Part shown: positions 1 to 7,764 of the stretch, one piece after another
How positions within the stretch are numbered: the first letter of the stretch is position 1
Layout of the letters: every line of letters starts with the position of its first letter
NCBI RefSeq assembly: GCF_023715705.1
Contig: NZ_JAMBOS010000005.1
Span: 124,001-188,000 of the forward strand
Reading direction: 5' to 3'
DNA: 64,000 bases
Source of the DNA: Halalkalibacter oceani
GTDB lineage: Bacteria; Bacillota; Bacilli; Bacillales; Bacillaceae_D
Made by a program: the position numbers and the translations under genes
Notes under the pieces: generated by a model
Told to the model about the DNA's origin: nothing
Seen by the model: only the letters and a program-made list of their open reading frames with translations
The model's database searches: none

Positions 1-679
1 ACAGCTTTTTATCGAGAATCTCCACCATCTCAGGTGTCGCTCCTTTTTGCGGGCCAAATATGTGAGACGCTCCCGTTGGACCAATGAGCGGATTCTGAAC
101 ATCACAGGCCAGCAGAAAAGTTGAATCTGTAATTCGCTCGTCAAACTCCCGGTCGTCTATCGTAGCAATTTGATCCAGCTCGCCGCCGCCAAAACCGACC
201 TCATGACCATCCTTCGTTAAAAGCTTCATCCCGAGCGCCTGCAGCATGCCACTACCGCCATCATTCGTCGCGCTTCCTCCCACCGCTAAAATAAATTCAC
301 GGCAGCCGGCATCGAGCGCAGCTTTAATGAGCTGACCCGTGCCGAATGTAGTCGCTTTCATCGGATCCCTTCGTTCGGGAGGGATAAGATATAAACCGGA
401 CGCATCGGCCATTTCAATGACACATGTCCTTCCGTCCCCAAGCTGACCGTACGCGGCGCGGACTGGATCTCCTAAAGGCCCTGTTACTTCAAGCTCAACT
501 TTTTTTCCACCTGTGGCCGCGACAAGGCTGTCCATCGTGCCCTCTCCTCCATCGGCGACAGGAATTAATACAGTTTCCGCCTCCGGGAGATACTGTTTAA
601 TGCCTTTTTCAATTGCTTTGGCGGCTCCCATCGCGGAAACGCTGCCTTTAAATGAATCCGGCGCGACAATGACTTTCAT
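1..679 (-). CDS. glxK: Glycerate kinase, C-terminus beyond the window edge
   Basis: Glycerate kinases of this family phosphorylate D-glycerate with ATP to 2- or 3-phosphoglycerate, feeding glycerate from glyoxylate or sugar-acid breakdown into glycolysis. About 226 N-terminal residues are present and the reading frame runs off the left end, so roughly 150 residues are missing compared with the usual 370-380. The start ATG is at 677-679 behind a GGGGGTGGAGAG-like ribosome site. Visible family signatures are the N-terminal KVIVAPDSFKGS stretch, the PVADGGEGT motif and the glycine-rich AVGGSATNDGGSGM segment. It is divergent from the CdaR regulator at 1059, the usual arrangement for control of glycerate use. 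Family assignment is firm; whether the 2- or 3-phosphate is made cannot be told. Confidence 0.93.
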   Translation of the reverse strand, partial: MKVIVAPDSFKGSVSAMGAAKAIEKGIKQYLPEAETVLIPVADGGEGTMDSLVAATGGKKVELEVTGPLGDPVRAAYGQLGDGRTCVIEMADASGLYLIPPERRDPMKATTFGTGQLIKAALDAGCREFILAVGGSATNDGGSGMLQALGMKLLTKDGHEVGFGGGELDQIATIDDREFDERITDSTFLLACDVQNPLIGPTGASHIFGPQKGATPEMVEILDKKL

Positions 680-866
680 CTCTCCACCCCCACAGAAGAT
701 AACGCTTTCAAAGATTTGACTTTATATTCAAATTACTTTCCTCTTGATTAGTTTTCATTATACAGCGTTTACATCAATAAATCTTCGTGTTCTGTGCACA
801 AAAAAAAGTCGTTTTTTGTTGTCTTTTTTAGGCGAAACACCTAAAATGAAATGGCTAGAAACATCC

Positions 867-1037
867 GAAGCCATTGAAAAACTTCCTTTTTCGCAATTTA
901 AAGAAGAGTAATGGCTCCGCGTTGCGCCTTGCTTCGACAAACCCATTCGTAGCCAGGCTTTCAAAATCAGGCAACGGCTACGCTCATTACGAAAAAAGCT
1001 GCTGCAAAAGTGAAAATCGTACTTTTTCAGCAGCTTT
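867..1037 (-). mobile_element. MITE-like element, copy 1 (171 bp, 9-bp target duplication)
   Basis: A short non-coding element bounded by a perfect 9-bp direct repeat, GAAACATCC, at 858-866 and 1038-1046. Read on the minus strand it is alignable end to end with the element at 2879-3052, with only scattered substitutions and small indels. The ends form an imperfect inverted repeat of about 15 bp (GAAGCCATTGAAAAA against AAAGCTGCTGAAAAA). Inside is a hairpin whose 7-base loop is AAACCCA, and at the cdaR-proximal end lies a second hairpin built on AGCTGCTG/CAGCAGCT. It has no coding capacity, so it would have to be moved by a transposase encoded elsewhere. It lies between the glycerate kinase promoter and the cdaR ribosome site. 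Confidence 0.85.
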
Positions 1038-1058
1038 GAAACATCCGAGGTGGTTACT

Positions 1059-2159
1059 GTGCTAACAAAGGAAATCGCAGAAGAAATCGTTAAAGAAACG
1101 ATGGATCGTTTAAAGCGGAACATTAACATCATTGATCCTGATGGTATCATTATCGCTTCGGGAGACCCAAGCCGGGTTGGTCTTTTCCACGCCGGCGGTC
1201 TACAGGTGATTAAAACCGGACAGCCATTGGTCATTACAGCGGAAAATGAAAAAAACCTTCCCGGCAGTAAAACCGGCATTAATCTCCCGATCGAATTCCA
1301 GCACGCTATCGTCGGGGCGATCGGCATTACCGGGCAAAAAGAGGATGTCGAGGAATTTGGTGATTTAGTAAAAATGACAACCGAGCTGATGATCAAACAG
1401 GCTTCGATGGCCTCAAAACAGGAATGGCAGCAGCGCTTGAAGGAAGACACCTTCACCGCCCTGCTCAATCCTCCAATAAATGCGGAGCCGATCGAGCAAC
1501 AGCTTAAGCAATTAGCGATTCAGCTTCATGCGCCGTACCATGTTTTTTTGATTGACTTGCAGCAGGAGAAGCTGGCTGATACAACTATTTTGAAGCAGAT
1601 TGAGCAAATCATCTATCCGGATCGTTCACTCGTCGGCTTCCATGAGGGGAGCAAAATATTCGCGCTTACCTCGGGCTATACGCCGCAGCGCTTACGAAAA
1701 AAGCTGCAAGCCGTGAAGGAGATGCTGACAAAAGCCAATGTCCGCTGCCAGATCGGCTACGGCACACCTGCTGAGCAACTTGAAGCGGTCGCAATTTCCT
1801 TCAAAGAAGCAGAGCTTGCCCTCCGGATTCGCACGGGCTCCAAAACATTCGTCTCCTATGAGGACATTGAAACAGAGGCGCTGATCTACCAGCTCGATCA
1901 GCTGACAAAATCCCGTTTTCTGACGCGGGTGTTTCCGCAGCTCACGCCAAAAACGAAGGAAACATTGCAAACGTTCTTTCAATACAATCTGAACATAACC
2001 GAAACAGCGCAAGCCCTCTTCGTTCACCGCAACACGCTGATGTATCGGCTAAAGCGAATAAAAGAAAAAACAGGCTACGATCCACAGCTATTTGCCGATG
2101 CCGTTACGCTGCAAATCGCGATTTGGATCGCCGCTCATCTCGAAGAAGAAAAGATGTAA
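1059..2159 (+). CDS. cdaR: CdaR-family sugar-diacid/glycerate regulator
   Basis: Transcription activator of the CdaR/PucR group that senses glycerate or sugar diacids and controls glycerate and glucarate/galactarate genes. The N-terminal diacid-recognition domain covers about residues 3-135 (including ILNxxINIIDPDGIIIASGDPSR-like sequence), and a PucR-type helix-turn-helix sits near residues 300-345 (NITETAQALFVHRNTLMYRL). GTG at 1059 is preferred because GAGGTGG at 1047-1053 is then correctly spaced; GTG at 1050 overlaps that ribosome site. It is divergent from glycerate kinase, its probable target. A MITE-like element ends 12 bp before the ribosome site region, so the native promoter has been pushed 180 bp upstream or replaced. 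About 366 residues, normal for the family. Confidence 0.9.
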   Translation: MLTKEIAEEIVKETMDRLKRNINIIDPDGIIIASGDPSRVGLFHAGGLQVIKTGQPLVITAENEKNLPGSKTGINLPIEFQHAIVGAIGITGQKEDVEEFGDLVKMTTELMIKQASMASKQEWQQRLKEDTFTALLNPPINAEPIEQQLKQLAIQLHAPYHVFLIDLQQEKLADTTILKQIEQIIYPDRSLVGFHEGSKIFALTSGYTPQRLRKKLQAVKEMLTKANVRCQIGYGTPAEQLEAVAISFKEAELALRIRTGSKTFVSYEDIETEALIYQLDQLTKSRFLTRVFPQLTPKTKETLQTFFQYNLNITETAQALFVHRNTLMYRLKRIKEKTGYDPQLFADAVTLQIAIWIAAHLEEEKM

Positions 2160-2169
2160 CGATGCGAAT

Positions 2170-2201
2170 ACGAGTGGATAGCCAAACGGCGACCCACTCG
2201 T
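2170..2201. terminator. Terminator-like hairpin between cdaR and the 2206-2520 gene
   Basis: Inverted repeat ACGAGTGG/CCACTCGT followed by TTATTTT on the plus strand, placed just after the cdaR stop and shared with the convergent gene end at 2206. Confidence 0.6.
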
Positions 2202-2205
2202 TATT

Positions 2206-2520
2206 TTATGCTTTCTTCCCCCGCTTCAAAATGAGGCTGATGAGATAAAGAACAGGCGGAAGAAAAAAGAGTTTGAATATCGCTCCGTTCCCCACCAGCA
2301 AAATGTAAAGACAAAGCGGTAAAGAAAGCAAGAACGCCGCCAGCATCAGGTTTCCATTCCCTTTTATCGTTCCATACAACCCGCCAAAGCCTGGCAATAA
2401 CAGAAATAACACGACATTTCTAACAAAGCTTCCATCATCATGCCGCAGCCCGCTGACCAGCAAGAACAGTGAAAGACCTATCAAAACGAGCGAAGCGACA
2501 ACGCCAAACCGTTTAAACAT
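2206..2520 (-). CDS. Small integral membrane protein, unknown function
   Basis: A 104-residue hydrophobic protein with about three or four predicted membrane segments: near residues 4-24 (VASLVLIGLSLFLLVSGL), 34-52, 58-76 and 80-97, ending in a basic RGKK tail that would face the cytoplasm. ATG at 2518-2520 follows a GGGGGAG ribosome site with good spacing. The frame is open further upstream, but that extension is basic and non-hydrophobic and has no ribosome site, so it is left out. The gene stands alone, convergent with cdaR and divergent from the split alcohol dehydrogenase. I do not recognise a family and assign no function. Confidence 0.65.
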   Translation of the reverse strand: MFKRFGVVASLVLIGLSLFLLVSGLRHDDGSFVRNVVLFLLLPGFGGLYGTIKGNGNLMLAAFLLSLPLCLYILLVGNGAIFKLFFLPPVLYLISLILKRGKKA

Positions 2521-2630
2521 TATTCTCCCCCTTGCTTTCATCTTCAGGCTCTCATTTTCACTTTCCCGTTTAACCGGATGGGAATACGGGCATGTAAATA
2601 CTAATTTCCGAGAGAAGGAGTGTCGATCAA

Positions 2631-3938
2631 ATGCTGGCCTTAACAAATCAGGGAAAAGGGAAAGTTGAAGTAAAAAAAGTAGATGATCCTGCTATTGAAA
2701 AGCCGGATGATATGATTATTAAAATAACGTCAACGTCGATTTGTGGATCTGATCTTCATTTATATCATAGCTCGATTCCATTGAGCAAAGATTATATTAT
2801 CGGTCATGAACCGATGGGAATTGTCGAAGAAGTCGGACCGGACGTGAAGAACGTTAAAAAAGGGGATCGGGTCGTGATGAAGCTGCTGAAAAAGTACGAT
2901 TTCCACTTTTCCAGCAGCTTTTTAGTAATGAGCGTAGCCGTTGCCTGATTTTGAAAGCCTTGCTACGAGTGGGTTTCTCGTAGCAAGGCGCGCAACGCGC
3001 GGAGCCATTACACTTCTTCGAGTTACGGAAAAAGAGGTTTTTCAGTGGCCTCGGTCGTGATCCCGTTTAATGTAAGCTGCGGCGAATGTCATTTTTGCCA
3101 AAATCAAATGGAAAGTCAATGTGATCATTCGAATCCGCACAAAGATAGCGGCGCCTACTTCGGCTATTCCGAGATGTTTGGAAATTATCCGGGCGGGCAG
3201 GCGGAATACATGCGCGTTCCTTATGCCGACTTTACTTCATTTGTTGTGCCGGAGAGCAGTGAGCTCGAAGATGAAAGCCTGCTTTTTATCTCGGACGTGA
3301 TGCCTACCGCCTATTGGAGCGTCGAGGATGTCAAGCCCGGAGACACGGTGATTATCCTCGGAAGCGGGCCGATTGGCCTGATGACCCAGAAGTTCGCCTG
3401 GCTGAAAGGAGCGAAGCGGGTCATTGCCGTCGACCATGTTTCCTACCGGCTTGAGCACGCCAAACGAACAAACAATGTCGAGACTTATAACTTCAAAGAC
3501 TATAAAGATATCGGCAAGCACCTGCACGAGATCACGAAAGGGGGAGCCGAAGTCGTGATCGACTGTGTCGGGATGGACGGCGATGTTTCGCTGAAGGAAC
3601 ATTTAAAAACGCTGACCGGACAGGTCGGTTCTATTGATCCGATTATTACCGCCGCCCACTCGGTGAAAAAATTCGGCACGATCCAACTGACCGGCGTTTA
3701 CGGGGCTCCGGCCACAGCATATCCGCTGCACTCGATCTTTTCACGCAATATTACAGTAAAAGCAGGGCAGGCCCCGGTGATCCATTACATGCCGGAGCTC
3801 TATCAAATGGTTGAAAAAGGCACAATCGATCCGACCGACATTATTACCCATAAAGAAAGCCTAAAAGATGCCGCTGCTGCTTACGACATCTTCGATAAGA
3901 AAAAAGATAACTGTATTAAAGTTGTGTTAAAGCCTTAA
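2631..3938 (+). pseudogene. Zinc-dependent alcohol dehydrogenase, split by a MITE insertion
   Basis: A medium-chain zinc dehydrogenase of the threonine/formaldehyde-dehydrogenase-like branch, which would oxidise an alcohol with NAD(P). The first part carries the catalytic zinc region (SICGSDLHLYH, then GHEPMGIVEEVG). The second part carries the structural-zinc lobe (CGECHFCQNQMESQC) and the Rossmann motif VIILGSGPIGLM. The frame breaks after GDRVV, where the 174-bp element at 2879-3052 is inserted; the coding sequence resumes at the duplicated GGTCGTGAT with VVIPFNVSCGEC. Element plus duplication is 183 bp, a multiple of three, but an in-frame TGA at 2946-2948 stops translation. Apart from the insertion the gene is intact (about 375 residues), so the event looks recent. 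A GTG at 3045 could start a fragment lacking the catalytic zinc. Confidence 0.9.
2879..3052 (+). mobile_element. MITE-like element, copy 2 (174 bp), inside the alcohol dehydrogenase
   Basis: Bounded by a perfect 9-bp direct repeat, GGTCGTGAT, at 2870-2878 and 3053-3061; removing the element and one repeat restores the dehydrogenase frame exactly. Ends are GAAGCTGCTGAAAAA on the left and the complement of GAGGCCACTGAAAAA on the right. The left 40 bp fold into a hairpin (AGCTGCTG ... CAGCAGCT). A 12-bp perfect stem, CCTTGCTACGAG with CTCGTAGCAAGG at 2958-2988, has the loop TGGGTTT. There is no open frame for a transposase. Copy 1 at 867-1037 is the same element in the other orientation. Confidence 0.92.
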
Positions 3939-3947
3939 TTCACTCAC

Positions 3948-3993
3948 AAAAAACCTGTCTCAAAAGGGCGAACCGCCATGGGACAGGTTTTTT
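3948..3993 (+). terminator. Rho-independent terminator after the dehydrogenase
   Basis: AAAAAACCTGTC at 3948-3959 pairs with GACAGGTTTTTT at 3982-3993, ten bases after the dehydrogenase stop codon. It has a T-run in both directions. Confidence 0.8.
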
Positions 3994-4058
3994 GTGCTGG
4001 ATAAAATCCGCCAAGTTGAAAAAAATAGTAGTATCACTTTTTTAGGAGGATCAAAGCG

Positions 4059-4199
4059 ATGGAAGAACAATGCTTTTATTGTGATGATACATTTGAAGAC
4101 AGCTATCATCATGGCTTATTCATTTACCAGAACGAGCATGTCGACAAAGCTCTTTGCCCCCACTGCTACAGCGAATGGCTGGAAGGAATCAAGGAGTAA
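4059..4199 (+). CDS. 46-residue protein with two CxxC knuckles
   Basis: A small gene beginning ATG at 4059 behind a perfect AGGAGG at 4044-4049. The protein has CFYC near residues 5-8 and CPHC near residues 33-36, an arrangement able to bind one zinc ion as a small zinc ribbon, plus several histidines (SYHHG). There is no signal peptide or membrane segment, so it should be cytoplasmic. It lies between a terminator and the convergent deacetylase at 4234, so it is probably monocistronic. I do not recognise a named family. The coding call rests on the ribosome site, the paired cysteines and the clean start and stop. Confidence 0.6.
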   Translation: MEEQCFYCDDTFEDSYHHGLFIYQNEHVDKALCPHCYSEWLEGIKE

Positions 4200-4233
4200 C
4201 CAACTCGATACGATGAGTAGCCGCTTTTCCTTT

Positions 4234-4842
4234 TTAAACGATGAAATCAAATCCTTTTTTCCGGACTTCATCAATGATATCCGGTAACACGGCAGCTGTT
4301 TGCGGCAGTTCATGGAGTAAAATGATCGAGCCATCCTTTATAGGGCTGACGACGTTGTCGTTTATCTTCTCAGGCTGCTCCTTAAGCTGCCAATCATAGG
4401 AGCTGATTTCCCACATAACCGGAAGCAAGCTAAGCTCCTCAAGGATGTCCATCGTCTCCTCGTTAAACTGCCCGAATGGCGGGCGAAAATGCCTGATCGT
4501 TTCCCCGGTGACCGCTTCAAGCTGCTTGACACTCGTTTTGATTTGCTTGTATTGCTGCTCTCTCGTTAATTTGCACAGGTTCTGATGCTTGTGCGAGTGG
4601 GAGCCGATAATATGCCCTTCGTCAATCACCCGTTCCCACGGTCTTGCCTCGTAGAACGTCCGCGTTAGCCAAAAGAACATCGCCGGAGCTTCCCGTTCCG
4701 CTAAAATATCCAATATCCTTATGAGATGGCGGCCTGGACCGTCGTCAAAGGTCAGAACCACTTTCTTCCTCGTCGGGGTCAGTTGATTTCGATTTGTCAG
4801 CCACCTGTCATCCTGCAGATCGTACACGACCTGATCTGTCAC
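4234..4842 (-). CDS. Polysaccharide deacetylase (NodB-like) family protein
   Basis: Carbohydrate esterase 4 family; such enzymes remove N- or O-acetyl groups from peptidoglycan, chitin or other glycans using a divalent metal. The NodB motif TFDDGP is at about residues 31-36, the metal-binding SHSHKH at 81-86 and the RPPFG motif near 120-124. A late LLHEL supplies the usual final histidine. At 202 residues it consists of the catalytic domain alone. It has no signal peptide, so it either acts in the cytoplasm or leaves by an unrecognised route. GTG at 4840-4842 is the only start after an in-frame stop upstream; its ribosome site is weak. Substrate unknown. Confidence 0.85.
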   Translation of the reverse strand: MTDQVVYDLQDDRWLTNRNQLTPTRKKVVLTFDDGPGRHLIRILDILAEREAPAMFFWLTRTFYEARPWERVIDEGHIIGSHSHKHQNLCKLTREQQYKQIKTSVKQLEAVTGETIRHFRPPFGQFNEETMDILEELSLLPVMWEISSYDWQLKEQPEKINDNVVSPIKDGSIILLHELPQTAAVLPDIIDEVRKKGFDFIV

Positions 4843-4993
4843 TACTCATGGTGTACACATCGTTTACCACCTCACGATCTTTCCCTTTATTATACAGCAA
4901 GTATCCCTCAATCATCCTGCCTTACCCCTTTTTATCCGGCACTATTTTTGCTTAAATAAAGAGAAAGAACGGTAGAGAGAAAGGATGAAGAAG

Positions 4994-5395
4994 ATGCAAG
5001 CCACATTTCAATTGAAGACAACAGCACGCGATCAAATGATTGATATCACTGACCGAATCAGTGAATGGTTGCGCGACAACAATGTAAAGGAAGGAATCGT
5101 CGTCGTCTCCTCGCTCCACACGACAGCCGGAATCACCGTCAACGAGAATGCCGATCCCGATGTCAAAACAGATATGTTGCGCCGCTTTGAGGAAATCTAC
5201 CCGTGGCACCACCCCAAGGATCGCCACGCCGAAGGAAACACCGCCGCCCACCTAAAAACGAGCACGGTCGGTCACGCCCAAACATTGATTCTCTCCCAAG
5301 GCCAGCTCCTCCTCGGCACATGGCAGGGCGTCTACTTCTGCGAATTCGACGGACCAAGAACGCGCTCCTTTGTCGTCAAGGTGATTGCTGGATAA
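4994..5395 (+). CDS. yjbQ: YjbQ family (UPF0047) protein
   Basis: A member of the widespread YjbQ/UPF0047 family, cytoplasmic trimeric proteins; some show weak thiamine-phosphate synthase activity, but the physiological role is unsettled. Family signatures are present in order: [30 protein letters not shown], and [17 protein letters not shown] near the C-terminus. ATG at 4994 is preferred because AAAGGA at 4980-4985 is then spaced correctly; the earlier ATG at 4985 overlaps that ribosome site. The product of 133 residues is normal for the family. It is divergent from the deacetylase and followed by a shared terminator. Confidence 0.88.
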   Translation: MQATFQLKTTARDQMIDITDRISEWLRDNNVKEGIVVVSSLHTTAGITVNENADPDVKTDMLRRFEEIYPWHHPKDRHAEGNTAAHLKTSTVGHAQTLILSQGQLLLGTWQGVYFCEFDGPRTRSFVVKVIAG

Positions 5396-5491
5396 ATGCG
5401 GAGCGGAGACATCTTTACAATTTTTCTAAAGAATGAATTCCACCCTTTTATTTGATTTATCAAGAGTACGCGAGTAAGACGTTCAAAAATC

Positions 5492-5529
5492 AATAAGGGA
5501 GGCAACCTTCCGCAGGTTCCTCCCTTATT
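5492..5529. terminator. Bidirectional terminator between yjbQ and the 5543-6583 gene
   Basis: Perfect nested stem: AATAAGGGAGG with CCTCCCTTATT, and inside it AACCT with AGGTT. It sits between two convergent genes and ends in TTATTTT. Confidence 0.85.
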
Positions 5530-5542
5530 TTCGACTATCGTC

Positions 5543-6583
5543 TTATACCGTCAGCATCTTCTCCAAGTGCTTGATCGTCGGCGTCAAATTAACGAGGAAA
5601 TAGGCTTCCCGCAGACGGCGGGCCTCCGGACTGTTGCTCAGGTAGGCCGCTCCACCGCCATGAAGCATCGCTGTATGAACCGCCTCGATCGTTAAAGTGG
5701 CGGTTCGTTTGCGGAGCGGGAGCAGGGCATCCCAGCGGAGACCGCGGGATGCCAGTTGGGCGACCTCTGTTTGCAGCTCTTCCAGCTCGGCCTGAATCGC
5801 TTCCGGCTGCAGCGGCAAAAACTGATTGCAGCCTCCCTGCCGGCTTCGATAGCGCTCAATCGAAGCAAGAGCGGCCTTCGTTACGCCGAAGCCAAGCGGA
5901 ATTTGATAGGCGAGAAAGTCCGGCCGAATCTGTTTAATAAACGAATCGGCGTCCTCTGCGAGAACATCCTCCTCCGAAATAAACACGTCATCAAAGTGGC
6001 AGGCATAGGTACCGCTGCCGTTAATGCCGAGATAATTTGTTTTCGCTTTTCGTGTCAGACCATCAGCCGCACATGAGACAAACAGCATCACCCTTTGATC
6101 CGCGTTCACTTCAGCAATCGCCCCGAACCAATGCGTCTGATCGAGATTGGAAACCGATGGCAGCGTTCCATTGACGACATAGCCGCCATCAACCTTTGCC
6201 GCCTGCAAATGCAGCGTCTCCAGCCCGGCATAATATTTCATCGGATTGGAAAGTCCCGTGCCGGCAAGCGTGCTGCCACTTTCCAGACGCGACAGCATTC
6301 TCTTTTTCAGCTTATCATTTTCGCTCTTTCGCATATAGGTGAGCGCAGCTAAATGGCACCAAATCAGAAAGCCTGTCGTCATGCAAAAGCGCGATGCTTC
6401 GGCTACGACGTCAAGCTCTCGCTGAAGATAAGCGGAGGAAGCTGCTCCTTCCGAAGAAAAATACCCCTCCTCACCCAATCGCGTTAACAGCTCCTTTGGA
6501 TAAAAACCGGCATCAATTGACCGGACCTGAGGTTTAAGCTCCTTCTCGAACAAATCGGTAAGGCGTTGCTGAATGTTTGTCAT
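5543..6583 (-). CDS. Acyl-CoA dehydrogenase-like flavoprotein
   Basis: Resembles the acyl-CoA dehydrogenase fold: a helical N-terminal third, a central segment GTGLSNPMKYYAGLETL followed by GGYVVNGTLPSVSN (flavin and substrate region of the family), and a helical C-terminus. At about 346 residues it is shorter than standard acyl-CoA dehydrogenases (near 380). I do not see a clear catalytic glutamate. Relatives of this kind include FMNH2/FADH2-dependent sulfur-compound monooxygenases (DszC and SfnC type), so an oxygenase role is possible. It follows the DUF4242 gene by 26 bp on the same strand and so is probably co-transcribed with it. ATG at 6581-6583 has AGGA eight bases upstream; GTG at 6584 is an alternative. 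Fold assignment good, reaction unknown. Confidence 0.75.
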   Translation of the reverse strand: MTNIQQRLTDLFEKELKPQVRSIDAGFYPKELLTRLGEEGYFSSEGAASSAYLQRELDVVAEASRFCMTTGFLIWCHLAALTYMRKSENDKLKKRMLSRLESGSTLAGTGLSNPMKYYAGLETLHLQAAKVDGGYVVNGTLPSVSNLDQTHWFGAIAEVNADQRVMLFVSCAADGLTRKAKTNYLGINGSGTYACHFDDVFISEEDVLAEDADSFIKQIRPDFLAYQIPLGFGVTKAALASIERYRSRQGGCNQFLPLQPEAIQAELEELQTEVAQLASRGLRWDALLPLRKRTATLTIEAVHTAMLHGGGAAYLSNSPEARRLREAYFLVNLTPTIKHLEKMLTV

Positions 6584-6609
6584 CACGGCTTCCTGGTCCT
6601 CCTTTAATT

Positions 6610-7170
6610 TTACTGATCTGAGGCGATTTCCGTTATCGCGTCAATCGGTGCCTTAACGGCTTGACGCGCTCTTTTTACAGCCTCATCATCCGGTGCATCA
6701 TAGAAGCAAAGGCATTTTGTCATATCCTCGCATACATACGTTCTTGAAAAAGAAACCTCCGGAACTTCCGCATAATGAACAGAATTCGCTTTTTTCCGGG
6801 CCAAATACCCTTCCATTGTCAAGTCTTCCGGCAAGTTCCATTCCACTAAATAATTGATTTTGTCCTTTTGCTTTTTCACTTCTTCCAAGTCCTGCCCGAC
6901 AATTCGCACTTCTTTGACAAGTGACGGAACGATACCGGCATCGCTTAGGTTTTGCGTAAGCGTCCCTTCTTCCGCCGCTTCGAAAATAAAGAATGCTCTG
7001 TTGAAGTCCTTGGCGACTTGAACTTCAATTAGCTCCTGCCCGCTATCGTCTTCTCTCAATGCCTCTACTTTCCCTTCAAAAGCCGCCTTATTTTGCAGCT
7101 CCTCACTCAACTGTGATTCCACTAAATATAACGCCATCATCCAGTCCTCCCTTGAAAGATTGATAGTCAT
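6610..7170 (-). CDS. DUF4242 domain protein
   Basis: A 186-residue cytoplasmic protein. The C-terminal 75-80 residues (HYAEVPEVSFSRTYVCED, then MTKCLCFYDAPDDEAVKRAR) match the DUF4242 type, a small ferredoxin-like domain that has been described as nickel-binding in an actinobacterial member. The N-terminal 100 residues look like a second, diverged copy of an alpha/beta domain and I cannot name them. It is the first gene of a two-gene unit with the acyl-CoA-dehydrogenase-like protein and is divergent from the HxlR regulator. The 130-bp shared promoter suggests HxlR controls the pair. Start ATG at 7168-7170 behind GGGAGG. Confidence 0.7.
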   Translation of the reverse strand: MTINLSREDWMMALYLVESQLSEELQNKAAFEGKVEALREDDSGQELIEVQVAKDFNRAFFIFEAAEEGTLTQNLSDAGIVPSLVKEVRIVGQDLEEVKKQKDKINYLVEWNLPEDLTMEGYLARKKANSVHYAEVPEVSFSRTYVCEDMTKCLCFYDAPDDEAVKRARQAVKAPIDAITEIASDQ

Positions 7171-7302
7171 TCGATCGCATCGAACGCTAATGTAATTTTA
7201 TTATATTAAGTATTAAAAAACAACTTACTTGATTGTGTGGTATACTAGGACTGCTTCTCATAAGAAAAACGTCCAAGATGTCAACTTTAGCAAAGGAGTC
7301 TG

Positions 7303-7764
7303 ATGAAAGTGAAAGAGCGTTATAAATTACCTTGCAACATCGCGCAAACATTAAATATTGTCGGCGACCGCTGGACACTGCTTGTCATTCATGAGATCCT
7401 CATCGGTCATTCCACCTTTAATGAAATCAAGAAAAACCTTGAAGGCATTTCCTCCAACCTCCTGTCAGACCGGCTGAAGCATTTAGAGGAGGTCGGCCTG
7501 ATTGAGTCGACCGTCTATTCCAAGCATCCGCCCCGTTACCAGTATACCTTGACTGAAAGCGGACAGGATTTGGAGGATGTCTTTCACGCTTTCGTCCTCT
7601 GGGGCAGCAAGCATCTTGAAACCTGTTATAAAAAACTGGTTCACACACGCTGCCAGCATGAAGTCGAACTGCTTTATTACTGTCCTTCATGCAAGCAGCA
7701 TGTAGACAAAGACGAACTCCAGGCAGTGCCAATTGAACCGGAAAGCCAGGCAAATCAGGCTTAG
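7303..7764 (+). CDS. HxlR-family transcription regulator
   Basis: Winged-helix regulator of the HxlR family, usually controlling adjacent detoxification or aldehyde/quinone genes. The N-terminal part (CNIAQTLNIVGDRWTLLVIHEIL, then SDRLKHLEEVGLIES) is diagnostic. The protein has 153 residues and carries an unusual extra C-terminal tail with CQHE, then CPSC, which could bind a metal. Start ATG at 7303 follows AAAGGAG. A likely promoter lies just upstream (TATACT at about 7240). It is divergent from DUF4242 and overlaps the convergent permease end at 7761 by four bases. Confidence 0.88.
   Translation: MKVKERYKLPCNIAQTLNIVGDRWTLLVIHEILIGHSTFNEIKKNLEGISSNLLSDRLKHLEEVGLIESTVYSKHPPRYQYTLTESGQDLEDVFHAFVLWGSKHLETCYKKLVHTRCQHEVELLYYCPSCKQHVDKDELQAVPIEPESQANQA

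Noticed and set aside
758-1468. A 236-codon minus-strand open frame over the MITE and cdaR start
   Set aside because: Shadow of the element and cdaR; crosses a mobile element and has no family features.
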